Of a DNA stretch of 64,000 nt, positions 1 through 9,607 are shown one piece after another (the stretch's first letter is position 1; every line of letters begins with the position of its first letter). The notes under the pieces were generated by a model that saw nothing but the letters and a program-made list of their open reading frames with translations, had not been told where the DNA came from and did not search any database. This DNA comes from Sequoia sempervirens (lineage: Eukaryota > Streptophyta > Pinopsida > Cupressales > Cupressaceae): positions 82,827-146,826 of the forward strand of contig VDFB02254976.1 in the NCBI GenBank assembly GCA_007258455.2, given 5' to 3'. The translations under genes were made by a program, and so were the position numbers.

Positions 1-1063
1 TTGTCTAAGTCTTTCTTTAATTAAATAAATTTCTTAATTTATTTAATTTCCCTTTCGGCATTTAATTCTTCCCGATTATTAAATAAATGAATTATATTTA
101 TTTATTTAATATGTCACTAATTGTCACAATTAAATAAATTCTATTAATTTAATTATTCAGTCTTATCTTCCAAATTAAATAATTATTTTTAATTATTTAA
201 TTACTAATTTCACTTTCTCTCATTTTAAATAAATGAAAATATTTAAAATGATTTCATTTTATTAACTTTCTCTCTTTTAGTAAATAATTTGAAAAAGATT
301 ATTTACTTGTCACACAAAATCATCATTTTGAATTAATTAAATTCAAAAGGATATTATTCTTCCAAAAATCAAGTAATCGGGCAGATTCTTGATTTTCCAA
401 CTGGATATTCAAATAAATCTTATCTTCTTTGATTTTTTGAATCTTACAACCCATACAATCTTTATCTTCTTTGATTTTTCTCGAAAATCTTTATTTCTTT
501 AATTAATTTCCTCTCATTTATTCTCCATCATTTATCCAATTATCTGAAATATTATTTGACCGCTCGACATGATTTTTCCCTAACCCTCACATTAGGATTC
601 TCGTGTTTAAACTAGACCCCTCTCTCATTCTAGGTCTTTCTTAGAATTTAATCTCATCCGTCCACTCAAAATTGTGTTTTCTATAAAAGACAATTTTGCT
701 CATAATTTCGGGATCCGACAACTTCATTTTTAATTTAATAGTCATTATAGTCATTTGGCATTAGTAGTCATTATTTTCATAGACATTGTCATAGTCATAG
801 GCATTTGGACATTGCATAAATCCTTCAAAGTTTGTTGTAGGTCTTAGACATTTGCAGATTGCTCGCACAATGAATCTGAGGGCAACATCATCCAGCAAGT
901 AAGAAGGTGCTATGGAGGTAATCATGGAAAATGCGATTTACAGGTATAACCGTTTTATTGCTAAATTTCCTTTGTACTCGATAGATCTCTGGGTTTATTG
1001 TCATTTATGATTTACATTCATTTGATTGATTAATCTAATCTTTAAAATAAATCCTCAGTTACA
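1..1063 (+). mobile_element. 5' LTR (partial) of Tat-lineage element E1
   Basis: This stretch aligns along its whole length with 25138-26195, the 3' portion of the LTR at 24934-26195, with scattered substitutions and small indels (several percent by eye). The match stops exactly at ...CAGTTACA (1063), the TG...CA end of the LTR; the sequences then differ completely. The first 204 bp of the LTR lie outside the window. A TATA box sits at 681-690. Because it is followed by leader sequence and the other copy is preceded by a polypurine tract, this is the 5' LTR of a plus-strand element. Function: promoter, poly(A) signal and integration ends of the retrotransposon. Confidence 0.85.
681..690 (+). 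promoter_or_regulatory. TATA box in E1 5' LTR
   Basis: CTATAAAAGA, repeated at 25813-25822 in the 3' LTR. It is flanked by an 8-bp inverted repeat, AAAATTGT ... ACAATTTT. Expected transcription start is about 30 bp downstream. Confidence 0.6.
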
Positions 1064-2528
1064 TTAGTGAACCCGACATTTGAAAAAATTGTGTTTTCTT
1101 GTTTGTTTTCACTGTTTTGCAGGTTACAGCCACGAAGTCATGAAATCCCGTCACCATCTTTTGAGCACAGAAAAATGGGCGAATAGAATCATTTAAAAAA
1201 AATTCTGGGTTTTGTAGATCTCAGTCTCAGCTTTCCAGAACTATAGACGGTTTTAAATTTTGTTAAGATTTGAGAAAGTTATGGCTATTTTACTAATCAC
1301 TATTTTTTTTAGTTTAACATTTAAAACCCGTGTTTCTTTTTGTCTATAACGTTTTTTCTGTGCAGAATTGTGGAAAATACTTTCTGGGTTTTGAAGGTTT
1401 GATTTCCAACTTTCCATGGATATCTACCACTTAAAATTTCGTTAAGTTTTAAAAAATTTATCGCTATTTTAAGTTGTTGCTGTCTTTAAATTTTTATTTT
1501 TATGTTTTGTGTTACTAATCTTCATTTGTAGCGTGTGGCAATCACTATTCGGGTGTCGAAGATCATTGCATTAAGAGATTACTAATCTTTTGTTTGCAGA
1601 TTTGAATGTCAAAGACAAGATAAACAAACATTGTGCTTGTTTTTCATAGATTAGCAAACATTTAATTTTGGTGCATATAAAAAAAACACTCATGTCTTCT
1701 TTGATTGATTGTGTTTGCGGAATGGTAGGTGAGTATGCTCTCACTTGGTGAAAACCTCATGATCAGAAAACCAGACCCATTCTTATTTGTTATTACCCTG
1801 ACTTGGTATATCGGAGTATCCTCTCCCCTCGCGCTTTCGAGCTATCTTGGGTGTAAGAGAAATGGTTACCAACTCTAGAAATTGGGCTTGCCTGGGGATT
1901 TCATCACCCCAACGCGACTCAAACTGGCAATGGAGATAAAGCCAAGCTACCCCCAACCGGTATATAAATATAAACCTTAACGAAAAACCTAAGGTTGCTT
2001 GTGTGGATGTGTCATACAGACAGAGTTGTACTCCCTTAAACCCTGTTGGGCTTAACCTCTTCAGGCTGGAGTGCCACCTTAATGGTGATTAATCTCTTGC
2101 CCCATGTATGGCCACTCGAACGGGGGTCCCTAACTAAAAAATTTTGTGTAGTAAGCCAAAATCCTTCTATTTGCTAGCGCAACACCGGTCGGTGTGAAGG
2201 CATCCACACTTTCGCAGTTTGTAGTAGATGTGATCAACTCGCCATGGGAGTTTCATGGGGGTTGGAAGCTTGGTTGGCCTGAGAAGAGAGTGCACTGTAA
2301 GGGGGAGCTCGTGCAGCCAAGCTTCTGAATTCACACGCTACAGATATGCGGTTGGGGAAACCCACATGGAATCTAGTAAATATTGTCATGGCCTAACCTA
2401 GGATTGTACTTATCTGATATGCGATTGGTTACATTCAAAACATTGTGCTTGTCAAATGCTTGTTGGATTACTCAAATATTATGCACAACATTCATAAATT
2501 TGGACACAAACAATCGACCTTAGACAAC
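1064..2528 (+). other. Non-coding leader of E1, left part
   Basis: No ORF of note. The sequence just after the LTR (TTAGTGAACCCGACA, 1064-1078) is where the tRNA primer site should be, but it is not the usual TGGTATCAGAGC and I cannot assign a primer tRNA. From about 1700 to 2440 the base composition becomes distinctly less AT-rich than the flanks, without an open frame. The leader continues after the E2 insertion at 9603. Very long leaders are known in Tat-lineage elements. The stretch 2441-2528 is AT-rich and ends in the ACAAC target site. Confidence 0.55.
2524..2528. repeat. Target-site duplication of E2 (left copy)
   Basis: ACAAC directly left of the TG end of the E2 LTR; identical to 9603-9607 directly right of the other LTR. 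Five bp is the usual Ty3/gypsy TSD length. Confidence 0.9.
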
Positions 2529-3152
2529 TGATCTATATAGGATCTAGGACTAATTGCTTACAAAATGCATAACATAAAAGATCAATTATTACAACACTTA
2601 ACATAAATGATTACATAATTAAATGCTCAAATGAATAAATGAACATAACATAAAATAAATGCCAAGATAATGAACTAAGAAAGAAAGAGAGAAGAAATAG
2701 AGAGACGAAACCACAATTGATAACGGAGTTCGTCCCTAAGGACTACGTCTCCGGGTCCCTCTCCAATGGAGGACCGATCCGATTAGCTCCAAATTCAATT
2801 ACAATGGCTTCAAGACTATCTCCTTCAAGCATTCAGCAGCATGTCATTACTCTGATGTGCAGAAACGTCTTCAATCTCCCGAGCATTCTCTCGCTATCTC
2901 AACCTGGACTTGGAAAACAAAGGTCTATACCCCTCCTTTTATACAAAAAACTTGCCTAATTAGGCCTAACCACTCAATCAATTACATAATCTCCCTGATC
3001 AGCTCGTATCAAGTATAACTTAGCTTCTATAATCTTTTGGTTATAGGTGGTTTTGGTGGTTTTGGTTTATTTTGGCTTATTTAGCCATTTGTTAGGCAAT
3101 CGGCTAACAGGCTTACAACAAAACAATTCGCGTCCATACATATATATAGAAG

Positions 3153-3350
3153 GCCCGCGTGGTGCAACGGTGGGTAATATTTTTGGTTGGATGGAGGTCG
3201 GCGGTTCCAACCCACCGGCCTCCGTTTTGTTTGCAACACCGTCAATTTACAACAACAAAACAAAACGGTGATCAATATATATCGGACGCCTATGTTTGGC
3301 GCAACGGCTGCCGGCCGTTTCGGGCTGAACCAGGTCACGGGTTCGAGCTA
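3153..3350 (+). other. Two tRNA-like (Pol III A/B box) modules inside the E2 3' LTR
   Basis: Module 1 has an A-box-like TGGTGCAACGG at 3160-3170 and a B-box-like GGTTCCAACCC at 3203-3213. Module 2 has TGGCGCAACGG at 3297-3307 and GGTTCGAGCTA at 3340-3350. In both, A-box start to B-box start is 43 bp, close to the spacing in real tRNA genes. They lie on the strand opposite to E2. They could be remnants of tRNA-derived SINE heads captured by the LTR. No full cloverleaf is claimed. Confidence 0.45.
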
Positions 3351-3397
3351 GAAGAAATTTTGTTGAAACAAACTCAAACCGACCGCTGAAGACCATG

Positions 3398-3673
3398 GCC
3401 ACGTGTCCAAATGCCATTCACCGAAAATGCTGACTGTATCGCCTACGTGTCACTGTCAAATCCATCCACGCACGTCGACCTCTCATTCGCCGCAGGTGCT
3501 GACCGAGCCGCCACGTGTCCGATGACTGGACTGCTGTCCGTACCGTATGGCTGGACACGTGTCACATTGTGATTGGTCTGTACTGATGACTCACATGCCA
3601 CGTGTTTCAGCCGAATTCGTCCATGTGGATTCCGTACAGTACGGACGATCTGCTGACGTCATCATCCGTACAA
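3398..3673 (-). promoter_or_regulatory. Dense ACGT/GTAC transcription-factor site cluster in E2 U3 (3' LTR copy)
   Basis: Five ACGTGT cores (3398-3407, 3444-3453, 3510-3520, 3554-3565 and 3597-3607), of which GACACGTGTC at 3554-3563 is a perfect palindrome; a palindromic TGACGTCA at 3654-3661; a perfect palindrome TCCGTACAGTACGGA at 3631-3645; and TCCGTACAA at 3665-3673, which fits the SBP/SPL consensus. ACGTGTC is the ABRE/G-box core bound by plant bZIP proteins. The cluster lies 450-720 bp upstream of the LTR TATA box in the minus orientation. Confidence 0.6.
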
Positions 3674-3994
3674 TCAGCTAGAAAGTCAACTCAAAACTTT
3701 GACTGCTTGTATCTTGAGCATGCGACGTCGGATTTCGACAAAACAAATGCCGTCGGAATCGTCTTGACGAGCTCTTCGCGATGACGCTGATTTCATCAAT
3801 TTTTGAGATGATTATTTTTTCACCTTCTGGACGCCCCTGAAGCCAGTTTGACTAGCCGTAACTTGCACAAACGGAGTCCTTTTCGTCCCGTTAAAGTTGC
3901 GTTGGGACCAGGACGTCGTTCTCTTTCTGATGAAGCTAAAATCTGGAGTATTGGGAACACTTCAATTTTCACTAAAAAATTGTCCCCCGGATCA

Positions 3995-4006
3995 GGCCTC
4001 CCCACT
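3995..4006 (-). other. E2 polypurine tract
   Basis: On the minus strand AGTGGGGAGGCC directly precedes the 3' LTR. This is the expected plus-strand primer for reverse transcription. Confidence 0.75.
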
Positions 4007-4035
4007 GGAGAGCTTTAGGACCTCCGAAAGCTTGA

Positions 4036-4422
4036 TTACTTGGAAAGTAAGTGAGGGTAAAGTTCCCTCACTTTACCAATCTCCATCCATCTTGCTTTGC
4101 TTGGATGCATTCCCTTCAGGCCCACTCTGAGGTACTTAACATCTCCTCTTCGTGAAGTTCTGACATTCCTGTCGAGAATAACATCTTCTGGCAACTCTGA
4201 CATGTACTCTAGAGAAAGGTCATCAACTGATGGAACTTGAATGTCTGAGACTTCATCTAGGATCATTGGAGGCTCATACAGTTTCAAATTCTCAACATTA
4301 ACAACCGAGTAAATATGCATGTATGGAGGAAGATTGAGGCGGAAGGCATTGGTACCAATCTTCTCAAGGATCTCAAAAGGACCATACCTAATTGGCTTAA
4401 GCTTTTTACCTTCACGTTGCAT
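4036..4422 (-). pseudogene. E2 integrase C-terminus with chromodomain-like tail
   Basis: An open frame of 128 codons. The N-terminal third (RYGPFEILEKIGTNAFRLNL) is the SH3-like GPY/F region typical of Ty3/gypsy integrases. The last 45 residues (ILDRNVRTSRRGDVKYLR..LKGMHPSKARWM) follow the pattern of a divergent chromodomain (ILD-R...YL.V..KG....A.W), which in chromoviruses steers integration to marked chromatin. The frame ends just inside the polypurine tract, as in related elements. Its upstream continuation is broken. The same sequence recurs at 13947-14110 up to the gap. Confidence 0.75.
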
Positions 4423-5250
4423 CCTTTCCTTGCTGATGTGTAACCAAACTCGGTCTCCAACCTAAAAATGATTATCAGTGTGATGCTTGTTATGGTGAAC
4501 CTTGTATTTTGCTTGCCTGCTCCAACCGTATTTCCACCGCCTCGATGAACTCATGACTGATGAACTTCAAAGCCTTCGCATCATGGCATCCATCTTCAAC
4601 ATCATCTTTCCCAAAAGCAAAATCCATCTGTCTTGGGCACATAACCAAAGCATGCCCCAAAAGGAGACCTCTAGTAGAAGAGGTGTCGTGATGGTTAGGT
4701 AGGCATGCCGCACATAATGGAAGACTCTCATCCCACAACCTAGGATGCTTACTGCAATTCTCCGAAAGTAGATGCACAACTATCCTTGCTTACAACCTCC
4801 GTCAGCCTTCAATACCATGGATGGAAGGTTGTAATTTTCTTCAGCTTTAGTGTCCATGAGTCCCCACAAAGTTGACTAAAATTTCCCAAGAATCGAATCT
4901 CGATCTGATACAATAGAAGTAGGTAACGCAAAATGAACCCATACAAATTGAAAGTACATATGAGCTGTCAGTTCAGTAGTGACTTGCTTTTTACATGGCA
5001 TCAAAATACACATTTTACTGAACCGATCAACTACTACATACAAGTAATCATGTCCCTTCCTAGACATAGGTAACCCCCCAACAAAGTCCATTGACACACT
5101 TTCCCATGGACGAGAAGGTACAAGTAGAGGTGTGTACAAACCCAACTTCCCGCTACTAGGCTTACTAGTTGCACACATAACACAACCTCTAATATACCTT
5201 AGTTACGCTTCTTTGTGCATTAACAGGTCAATAACAATATTTTTGCAAAC
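4423..5250 (-). pseudogene. E2 integrase core remnant (contig 1 copy)
   Basis: Fragments in several frames. At 4876-5178 the integrase entry is readable: CATSKPSSGKLGLYTPL, then PWESVSMDFVGGLP with the first catalytic Asp, VVVDRFSKM, and SIVSDRD with the second. At 4490-4777, LWDESLP and related pieces of the downstream half appear, scrambled by frameshifts. Compared with 14111-14933 this stretch has many small indels and local rearrangements at different places in each copy, as expected from poor consensus near a contig end or from independent decay. Confidence 0.65.
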
Positions 5251-5770
5251 AGTAAATGTTTTGTTTACCCCAAAGGTGTCCTCGCATCAATGAGGTATAA
5301 GCTTCTCCGATAACCCTGGGTGGCTTGTTCATCTTTTGGAACACATAATTTGCCCAAGTGATATAAATACTATCTTGCAATATAATAATCTTTTCTTCTA
5401 TATAAGCTTACTATTCACAAAGTAGCATAGATATCCTTAGTTCTATCATTAGTATATTGTTCCCAAAACTTCTATGAAACCATAGAACTATTCTCAAGGA
5501 TTACTGCTATCTATCATAGGAGGTCTAGAGAGCATGTCCGCTACTTTGTTATGGATACCTTTCTGCTAATTTAATAACCAAATGAAATCAAGTAGAAACC
5601 CATCCACCGGAAAGTGCCTACTTTGTTGCAGTTTAGTTTGTGAGTGCAAATATTGAAGTGGCTGGTGATCAGTGTGGATTATAGTTTATTTCCCCATTAT
5701 GTAATGTTTCCATTTTTTAACACTCTGAACTAAAGCATAGAGTTCTTTATCATAAGTGGAATAGTTACTT
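5251..5770 (-). pseudogene. E2 RNase H / integrase zinc-finger remnant (contig 1 copy)
   Basis: Homologous to 14933-15480, where the frame is open, but here it has stops and frameshifts throughout. Recognisable words include the equivalent of HTDHQPLQYLHSQTKLQQS (RNase H), reading backwards from about 5690. Confidence 0.6.
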
Positions 5771-6211
5771 TTATCGCCTCAAAAGTTTCCAGTGGTAGCA
5801 ACCGTTTACCTCCTTGCATGAGTATCGCTTCCCATGCAAAAATCCACTTGCATCTGTCTCGATCTCAAATGGTTGATGTAGATCTGGTAAAGCTAGAACT
5901 GGTGCGGTGCTCAACTTTCCCTTCAAAGTGTCAAAAGCCTTCTGCTGTGGACCTCCCCACTGAAAAGTTGCTCTCGTACTGGTTAATGCATGTAATGGTG
6001 ATGCTATATAAGAGAAATTAGCAATAAATTTTCTCCAGTACTGAACTGCACCTAGGAAACTTCTGACCTCTGTGACTGTACTTGGCTTAGGCCATTTTAC
6101 AATAGCTTCGACCTTCGCAGGGTCTACTTTCAATTGACCATTCCCTACGACATAGCCTAAGTACACTAAGGATGTCTTAGCAAATTCACATTTAGACATC
6201 TTTACATACAA
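5771..6211 (-). pseudogene. E2 RT thumb/connection and start of RNase H
   Basis: An open stretch of 146 codons. KMSKCEFAKTSLVYLGYVV is the conserved segment downstream of the RT active site. VRSFLGAVQYWRKFIANFS and PLHALTS...FQWGGPQQKAFDTLK follow the usual Ty3/gypsy order, and FEIETDASG begins RNase H with its first Asp. The frame is then lost (HGKRYSCKE), while the 15456-15704 copy keeps the expected residues. A TAA just upstream (about 6212-6214), shared by both copies, separates it from the 6215-6577 frame, so this nonsense change belongs to the element itself. Confidence 0.75.
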
Positions 6212-6214
6212 TTT

Positions 6215-6577
6215 TTATTTTCTCAATACATCAAAGACTTTCTTTACATGACTTACATGATCTTCCCAAGTTCGACTGAATATCTCAGATTTATCATCTT
6301 CTTTGGCTTTTACAAGCATCAATACAAAGTTTTTACTTGAATTGACCAACCTCTTCATTTGACCAGCATTAACTAGTGTAAGATTAGTCTTCACCTTATG
6401 TGCACGTACAATGTATTCTACCCCATCTTTAAAAACATGATACTTATTCTCCTCCCTATAAAAGATTTCTTTTCTGTCATAAAGATAAGAACTCCCTAAC
6501 ACAAGCCCACAAATATCCAAAGGGACCACATCGACTTCTACCTCATCTACAAAGTTTGCAGTGATAGCAAATCTCAA
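6215..6577 (-). pseudogene. E2 protease-RT linker fused to RT thumb; RT palm deleted
   Basis: 120 codons. Residues 1-95 (RFAITANFVDEVEVDVVPLD..GLVLGSSYLYDRK...) are the end of the protease domain and the linker that precede RT in related elements. Residues ~99-119 (FSRTWEDHVSHVKKVFDVLR) belong immediately after the RT YxDD motif. The join is at ..KSEIFSRTWEDH. The whole fingers/palm region, including YxDD, is absent without breaking the frame. The identical join occurs at 15909-16271. In-frame TAG (upstream, about 6581) and TAA (downstream) bound the ORF in both copies. Confidence 0.8.
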
Positions 6578-6583
6578 TTTACA

Positions 6584-7543
6584 CTATTTAGTTACTTTTA
6601 ATTGTGCATCATTGCAAACCCATCCAAGTGGATATGGTTTCGGATGAGGTGTTGTAGCCAAATTAAGTTTCTTTACAACTTTTTCAGATATTAAGTTGAC
6701 TTGTGAACCCGTATCAAACAGAGTATCGATCTTAGTATGTTTTGTTACAACACGAATGTGAAACAATTCATTTCTTTGCTTATCAACCTTAGGAGAAGAT
6801 TCTTTACTTGTACTTGCACTGGCATTAGAAAAACTTGCATCAGATGAGAGAGATATACCTTTCCCTTTACCTTGGATTCCGGTAGCAACAATCTTTGTCT
6901 CATCTCTGGAGTCTGAACCAAGATCTTGTTGAATCACTGCAGTAGTCTTGCCTTTGTTACCTCCATATCTTTTCGGCCTCAACTCAGGATGAAGCTTCCA
7001 GCATCTCGAATCATCATGCCCCTCTTTCTTGCAATGGGAGCACGTAGGTTTCTCACCCTCTTTCTTAGCTGTAGCTGTTTTCTTCCCTTTGCCTTTATCT
7101 TTGTCTTTGTCTTTCCCTTTAGACTTACCCTCGAACTTAGATGGCTTCTTGGAAAAGTTATCACTAAAATTATTCTTACCCCTTGACTCTAAATGAGTAG
7201 CTTGAATAGACACCTCGTCTAGATTGTTGGGACTCAACATCAAAATAGTGTGCCTAAGGTAAGAATGTAAACCACCAATATAATTAAGTAATGTGTCTTG
7301 GGTATACAAGGGAACATTTAGAGCAATGGCTTGTTTCCTAAACTCATGAGTATACTCCTGGACAGACTGCCCCTTACCTTGCCTAAAGGTTTGCCAATTC
7401 ATGGTTAACTGTTGCATGTAACCTAAAGGGTAGAATTGTTTCCTAAGGGCAACAACAAACTCCATCCAAGACATGTTAACTTGACCATGGCGAGCAATTT
7501 CTTCCTCAAGTTTTGTTTCTCCCACTGTGAGAGTCAGACTCAA
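6584..7543 (-). pseudogene. E2 gag (C-terminal part) and aspartic protease
   Basis: 319 codons open. The first ~90 residues are the end of the retrotransposon gag domain (MSWMEFVVALRKQFYPLGYM). A Lys-rich stretch (KGKDKDKDKGKGKK) precedes a CCHC zinc knuckle, CSHCKKEGHDDSRC, that binds RNA. After a Ser-rich linker comes the protease, with the catalytic DTGSQVNLIS. The stop at the left end (TAG, probably from CAG) is shared by both copies. The upstream frame (7651-7992) is separated by a frameshift near 7540-7650 that the other copy (17054-17683) does not have. Confidence 0.8.
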
Positions 7544-7650
7544 TAGGAGAGAGTTGCTAATTGAATCCTAGAAGCATCTTTCTACTAGGCCTTGAATCCT
7601 ACAAGATAATTTCAATTTGTTGGACCCAATCACCTAACTTCTCAAAAGAT

Positions 7651-7992
7651 TTAACTCCCAATAAAGATTTTAGGTAATTCAAATTTTACATCAAGCTTAA
7701 TTACAGGCTTAGACTTGCTCTTAAATGGATTTACATTAGAAGAAGGAGAAGGAGAAGGAGGAGAAGAAGGGGGAGAAGAAGAAGAGGGAGAAGATGGAGG
7801 AGAAGGAGTTTCTGGAGCTTTCTCCTTTGTGTCTTTCTGATCTTCCTGCTTTTTGTGCTTTGAAGAACCTCCCTTTTCGTGCTTCTTCTTGTCTGCATAA
7901 AGTTCATCCACCATCGCCTTCATGTCAAGAAATAGCTTCTGGAAATCCTTGACACTGAGTTCTGAACTTTGTCCACCTTCTTTTGCTTCCAT
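7651..7992 (-). pseudogene. E2 gag N-terminus
   Basis: Starts at MEAKEGGQSSELSVKDFQK, 122 bp from the primer site. Residues 1-60 are charged and Lys-rich; residues ~62-90 are a Pro/Ser run encoded by a GGAGAA-type simple repeat; then KPVIKLDVKFELPK. The frame breaks where the other copy continues with LNAEKLDDWVQQVEVYC, so the break is copy-specific. Confidence 0.75.
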
Positions 7993-8113
7993 CTATGACG
8001 GTTGATTAGCTCTTCGTCTTCCGATTTCTGGATTGTATTCTTCAAGTTCTCCTTCACCTCGTTGCAACCTGGATCTCGTTAGCATTCAAATTGCAATACA
8101 AGCCACACACATA

Positions 8114-8125
8114 GCTCTAATACCA
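8114..8125 (-). other. E2 primer binding site (tRNA-Met type)
   Basis: Minus strand TGGTATTAGAGC, one base different from the common plant initiator tRNA-Met site TGGTATCAGAGC, three bases inside the 5' LTR. The same site is at 17805-17816. Confidence 0.85.
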
Positions 8126-8534
8126 ACTTGATCTATATAGGATCTAGGACTAATTGCTTACATAATGCATAACGTAAAAGATCAATTATTACAACGCTTA
8201 ACATAAATGATTACATAATTAAATGCTCAAATGAATAAATGAACATAACATAAAATAAATGCCAAGATAATGAACTGAGAAAGAAAGAGAGAAGAAATAG
8301 AGAGATGAAACCACAATTGATAACGAAGTTCATCCCTAAGGACTACGTCTCCGGGTCCCTCTCCAATGGAGGACCGATCCGATTAGCTCCGAATTCAATT
8401 ACAATGGCTTCAAGACTATCTCCTTCAAGCATTCAGCAGCATGTCATTACTCTGATGTGCAGAAACATCTTCAATCTCCCGAGCATTCTCTCGCTATCTC
8501 AACCTGGACTTGGAAAACAAAGGTCTATACCCCT

Positions 8535-8544
8535 CCTTTTATAC
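8535..8544 (-). promoter_or_regulatory. TATA box of E2 5' LTR
   Basis: Minus strand GTATAAAAGG. Same at 2935-2944 and 18226-18235. Confidence 0.6.
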
Positions 8545-8997
8545 AAAAAACTTGCCTAATTAGGCCTAACCACTCAATCAATTACATAATCTCCCTGATC
8601 AGCTCGTATCAGGTATAACTTAGCTTCTATAATCTTTTGGTTATAGGTGGTTTTGGTGGTTTTGGTTTATTTTGGCTTATTTAGCCATTTGTTAGGCAAT
8701 CGGCTGACAGGCTTACAACAAAACAATTCGCGTCCATACATATATATAGAAGGCCCGCGTGGTGCAACGATGGGTAATATTTTTGGTTGGATGGAGGTCG
8801 GCGGTTCCAACCCGCCGGCCTCCGTTTTGTTTGCAACACCGTCAATTTACAACAACAAAACAAAACGGTGATCAATATATATCGGACGCCTATGTTTGGC
8901 GCAACGACTGCCGGCCGTTTCGGGCTGAACCAAGTCACGGGTTCGAGCCAGAAGAAATTTTGTTGAAACAAACTCAAACCGACCGCTGAAGACCATG

Positions 8998-9271
8998 GCC
9001 ACGTGTCCAAATGCCATTCGCCAGAAATGCTGACTATATCACCTGCGTGTCGCTGTCAAAGCCATCCACGTGTCGACCTCTCATTCGCCGCAGGTGCTGA
9101 CCGAGCTGCCACGTGTCTGATGACTGGACTACTGTCTGTACCGTACGGCTGGACACGTGTCACATTGTGATTGGTCCATACCGATGACTCACATGCCACG
9201 TGTTTCAGCCGAATTCGTCCATGTGGATTCCGTACAGTACGGACGATCTGCTGACGTCATCATCCGTACAA
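8998..9271 (-). promoter_or_regulatory. ACGT/GTAC site cluster in E2 5' LTR U3
   Basis: Same array as in the 3' LTR: CCACGTGT at about 8999, 9067, 9111 and 9197, GACACGTGTC at about 9153-9162, TCCGTACAGTACGGA at 9229-9243, TGACGTCA at 9252-9259 and TCCGTACAA at 9263-9271. One site differs: TACGTGTC of the left LTR is TGCGTGTC here, while an extra CACGTGTCG appears at about 9068. This is the copy that would drive E2 transcription. Confidence 0.6.
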
Positions 9272-9602
9272 TCAGCTAGAAAGTCAACTCAAAACTTTGA
9301 CTACTTGTATCTTGAGCATGCGATGTCGGATTTCGACGAAACGAACACCGTCGGAATCGTCTCGATGAGCTCTTTGCGATGACGCTGATTTCGTCAATTT
9401 CTAAGATGATTTTTTTCACCTTCTGGACGCCCCTGAAGCCAGTTTGACTAGAAGTTTGACTGGCCATAACTTGCACAAACGGAGTCCTTTTCATCCCGTT
9501 CAAGTTGCGTTGGGACTAGGACGTCGTTCTCTTTCTGATGAAGCTAAAATCTGGAGTATTGGGAACACTTCAATTTTCACTAAAAAATTGTCCCCCGGAT
9601 CA

Positions 9603-9607
9603 ACAAC
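9603..9607. repeat. Target-site duplication of E2 (right copy)
   Basis: ACAAC, identical to 2524-2528; also at 19294-19298 after the duplicate LTR. Confidence 0.9.

Larger units (their letters stand above)
2529..3994 (-). repeat. E2 3' LTR
   Basis: 1466 bp, TGATCTATATAGG... to ...CCCCGGATCA in plus-strand reading. It matches 8129-9602 with a few percent differences, mostly C/T and G/A transitions, denser in the U3 part (3400-3900), as expected from deamination of methylated cytosines. It lacks a 12-bp repeat (GTTTGACT region) present near 9450 in the other LTR. Confidence 0.9.
2529..9602 (-). mobile_element. Complete-ended Ty3/gypsy (chromovirus-type) element E2, non-autonomous
   Basis: A 7.07-kb element on the minus strand, bounded by TG...CA LTRs (3' LTR 2529-3994, 5' LTR 8129-9602) and a perfect ACAAC duplication. 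In transcription order: 5' LTR, tRNA-Met-like primer site (8114-8125), gag with zinc knuckle, protease (DTGSQ), a linker fused in frame to the RT thumb, RNase H, integrase, and a C-terminal chromodomain-like tail, then a polypurine tract. The RT palm with its YxDD active site is missing, so the element cannot encode a working polymerase. It sits inside the leader of E1. A second, partial copy of the same sequence occupies 13947-19293 and is probably an assembly duplicate. Confidence 0.88.
8129..9602 (-). repeat. E2 5' LTR
   Basis: 1474 bp, TG...CA, pairing with 2529-3994. It carries the minus-strand TATA box at 8535-8544 (GTATAAAAGG), the tRNA-like modules (A/B boxes at 8760/8803 and 8897/8940, again 43 bp apart; the second B box here is GGTTCGAGCCA), and the ACGT cluster. 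The sequence is repeated without visible change at 17820-19293. Confidence 0.9.

Noticed and set aside
3153..3213. Functional tRNA gene
   Set aside because: A and B boxes are present, but no convincing acceptor or anticodon stem, and it is a multicopy LTR segment.
3081..3338. Overlapping ORFs on both strands at 3047-3389 (also 8647-9010 and 18338-18701)
   Set aside because: They lie in LTR sequence across the tRNA-like modules, occur in every LTR copy and show no protein motif. They are chance frames.
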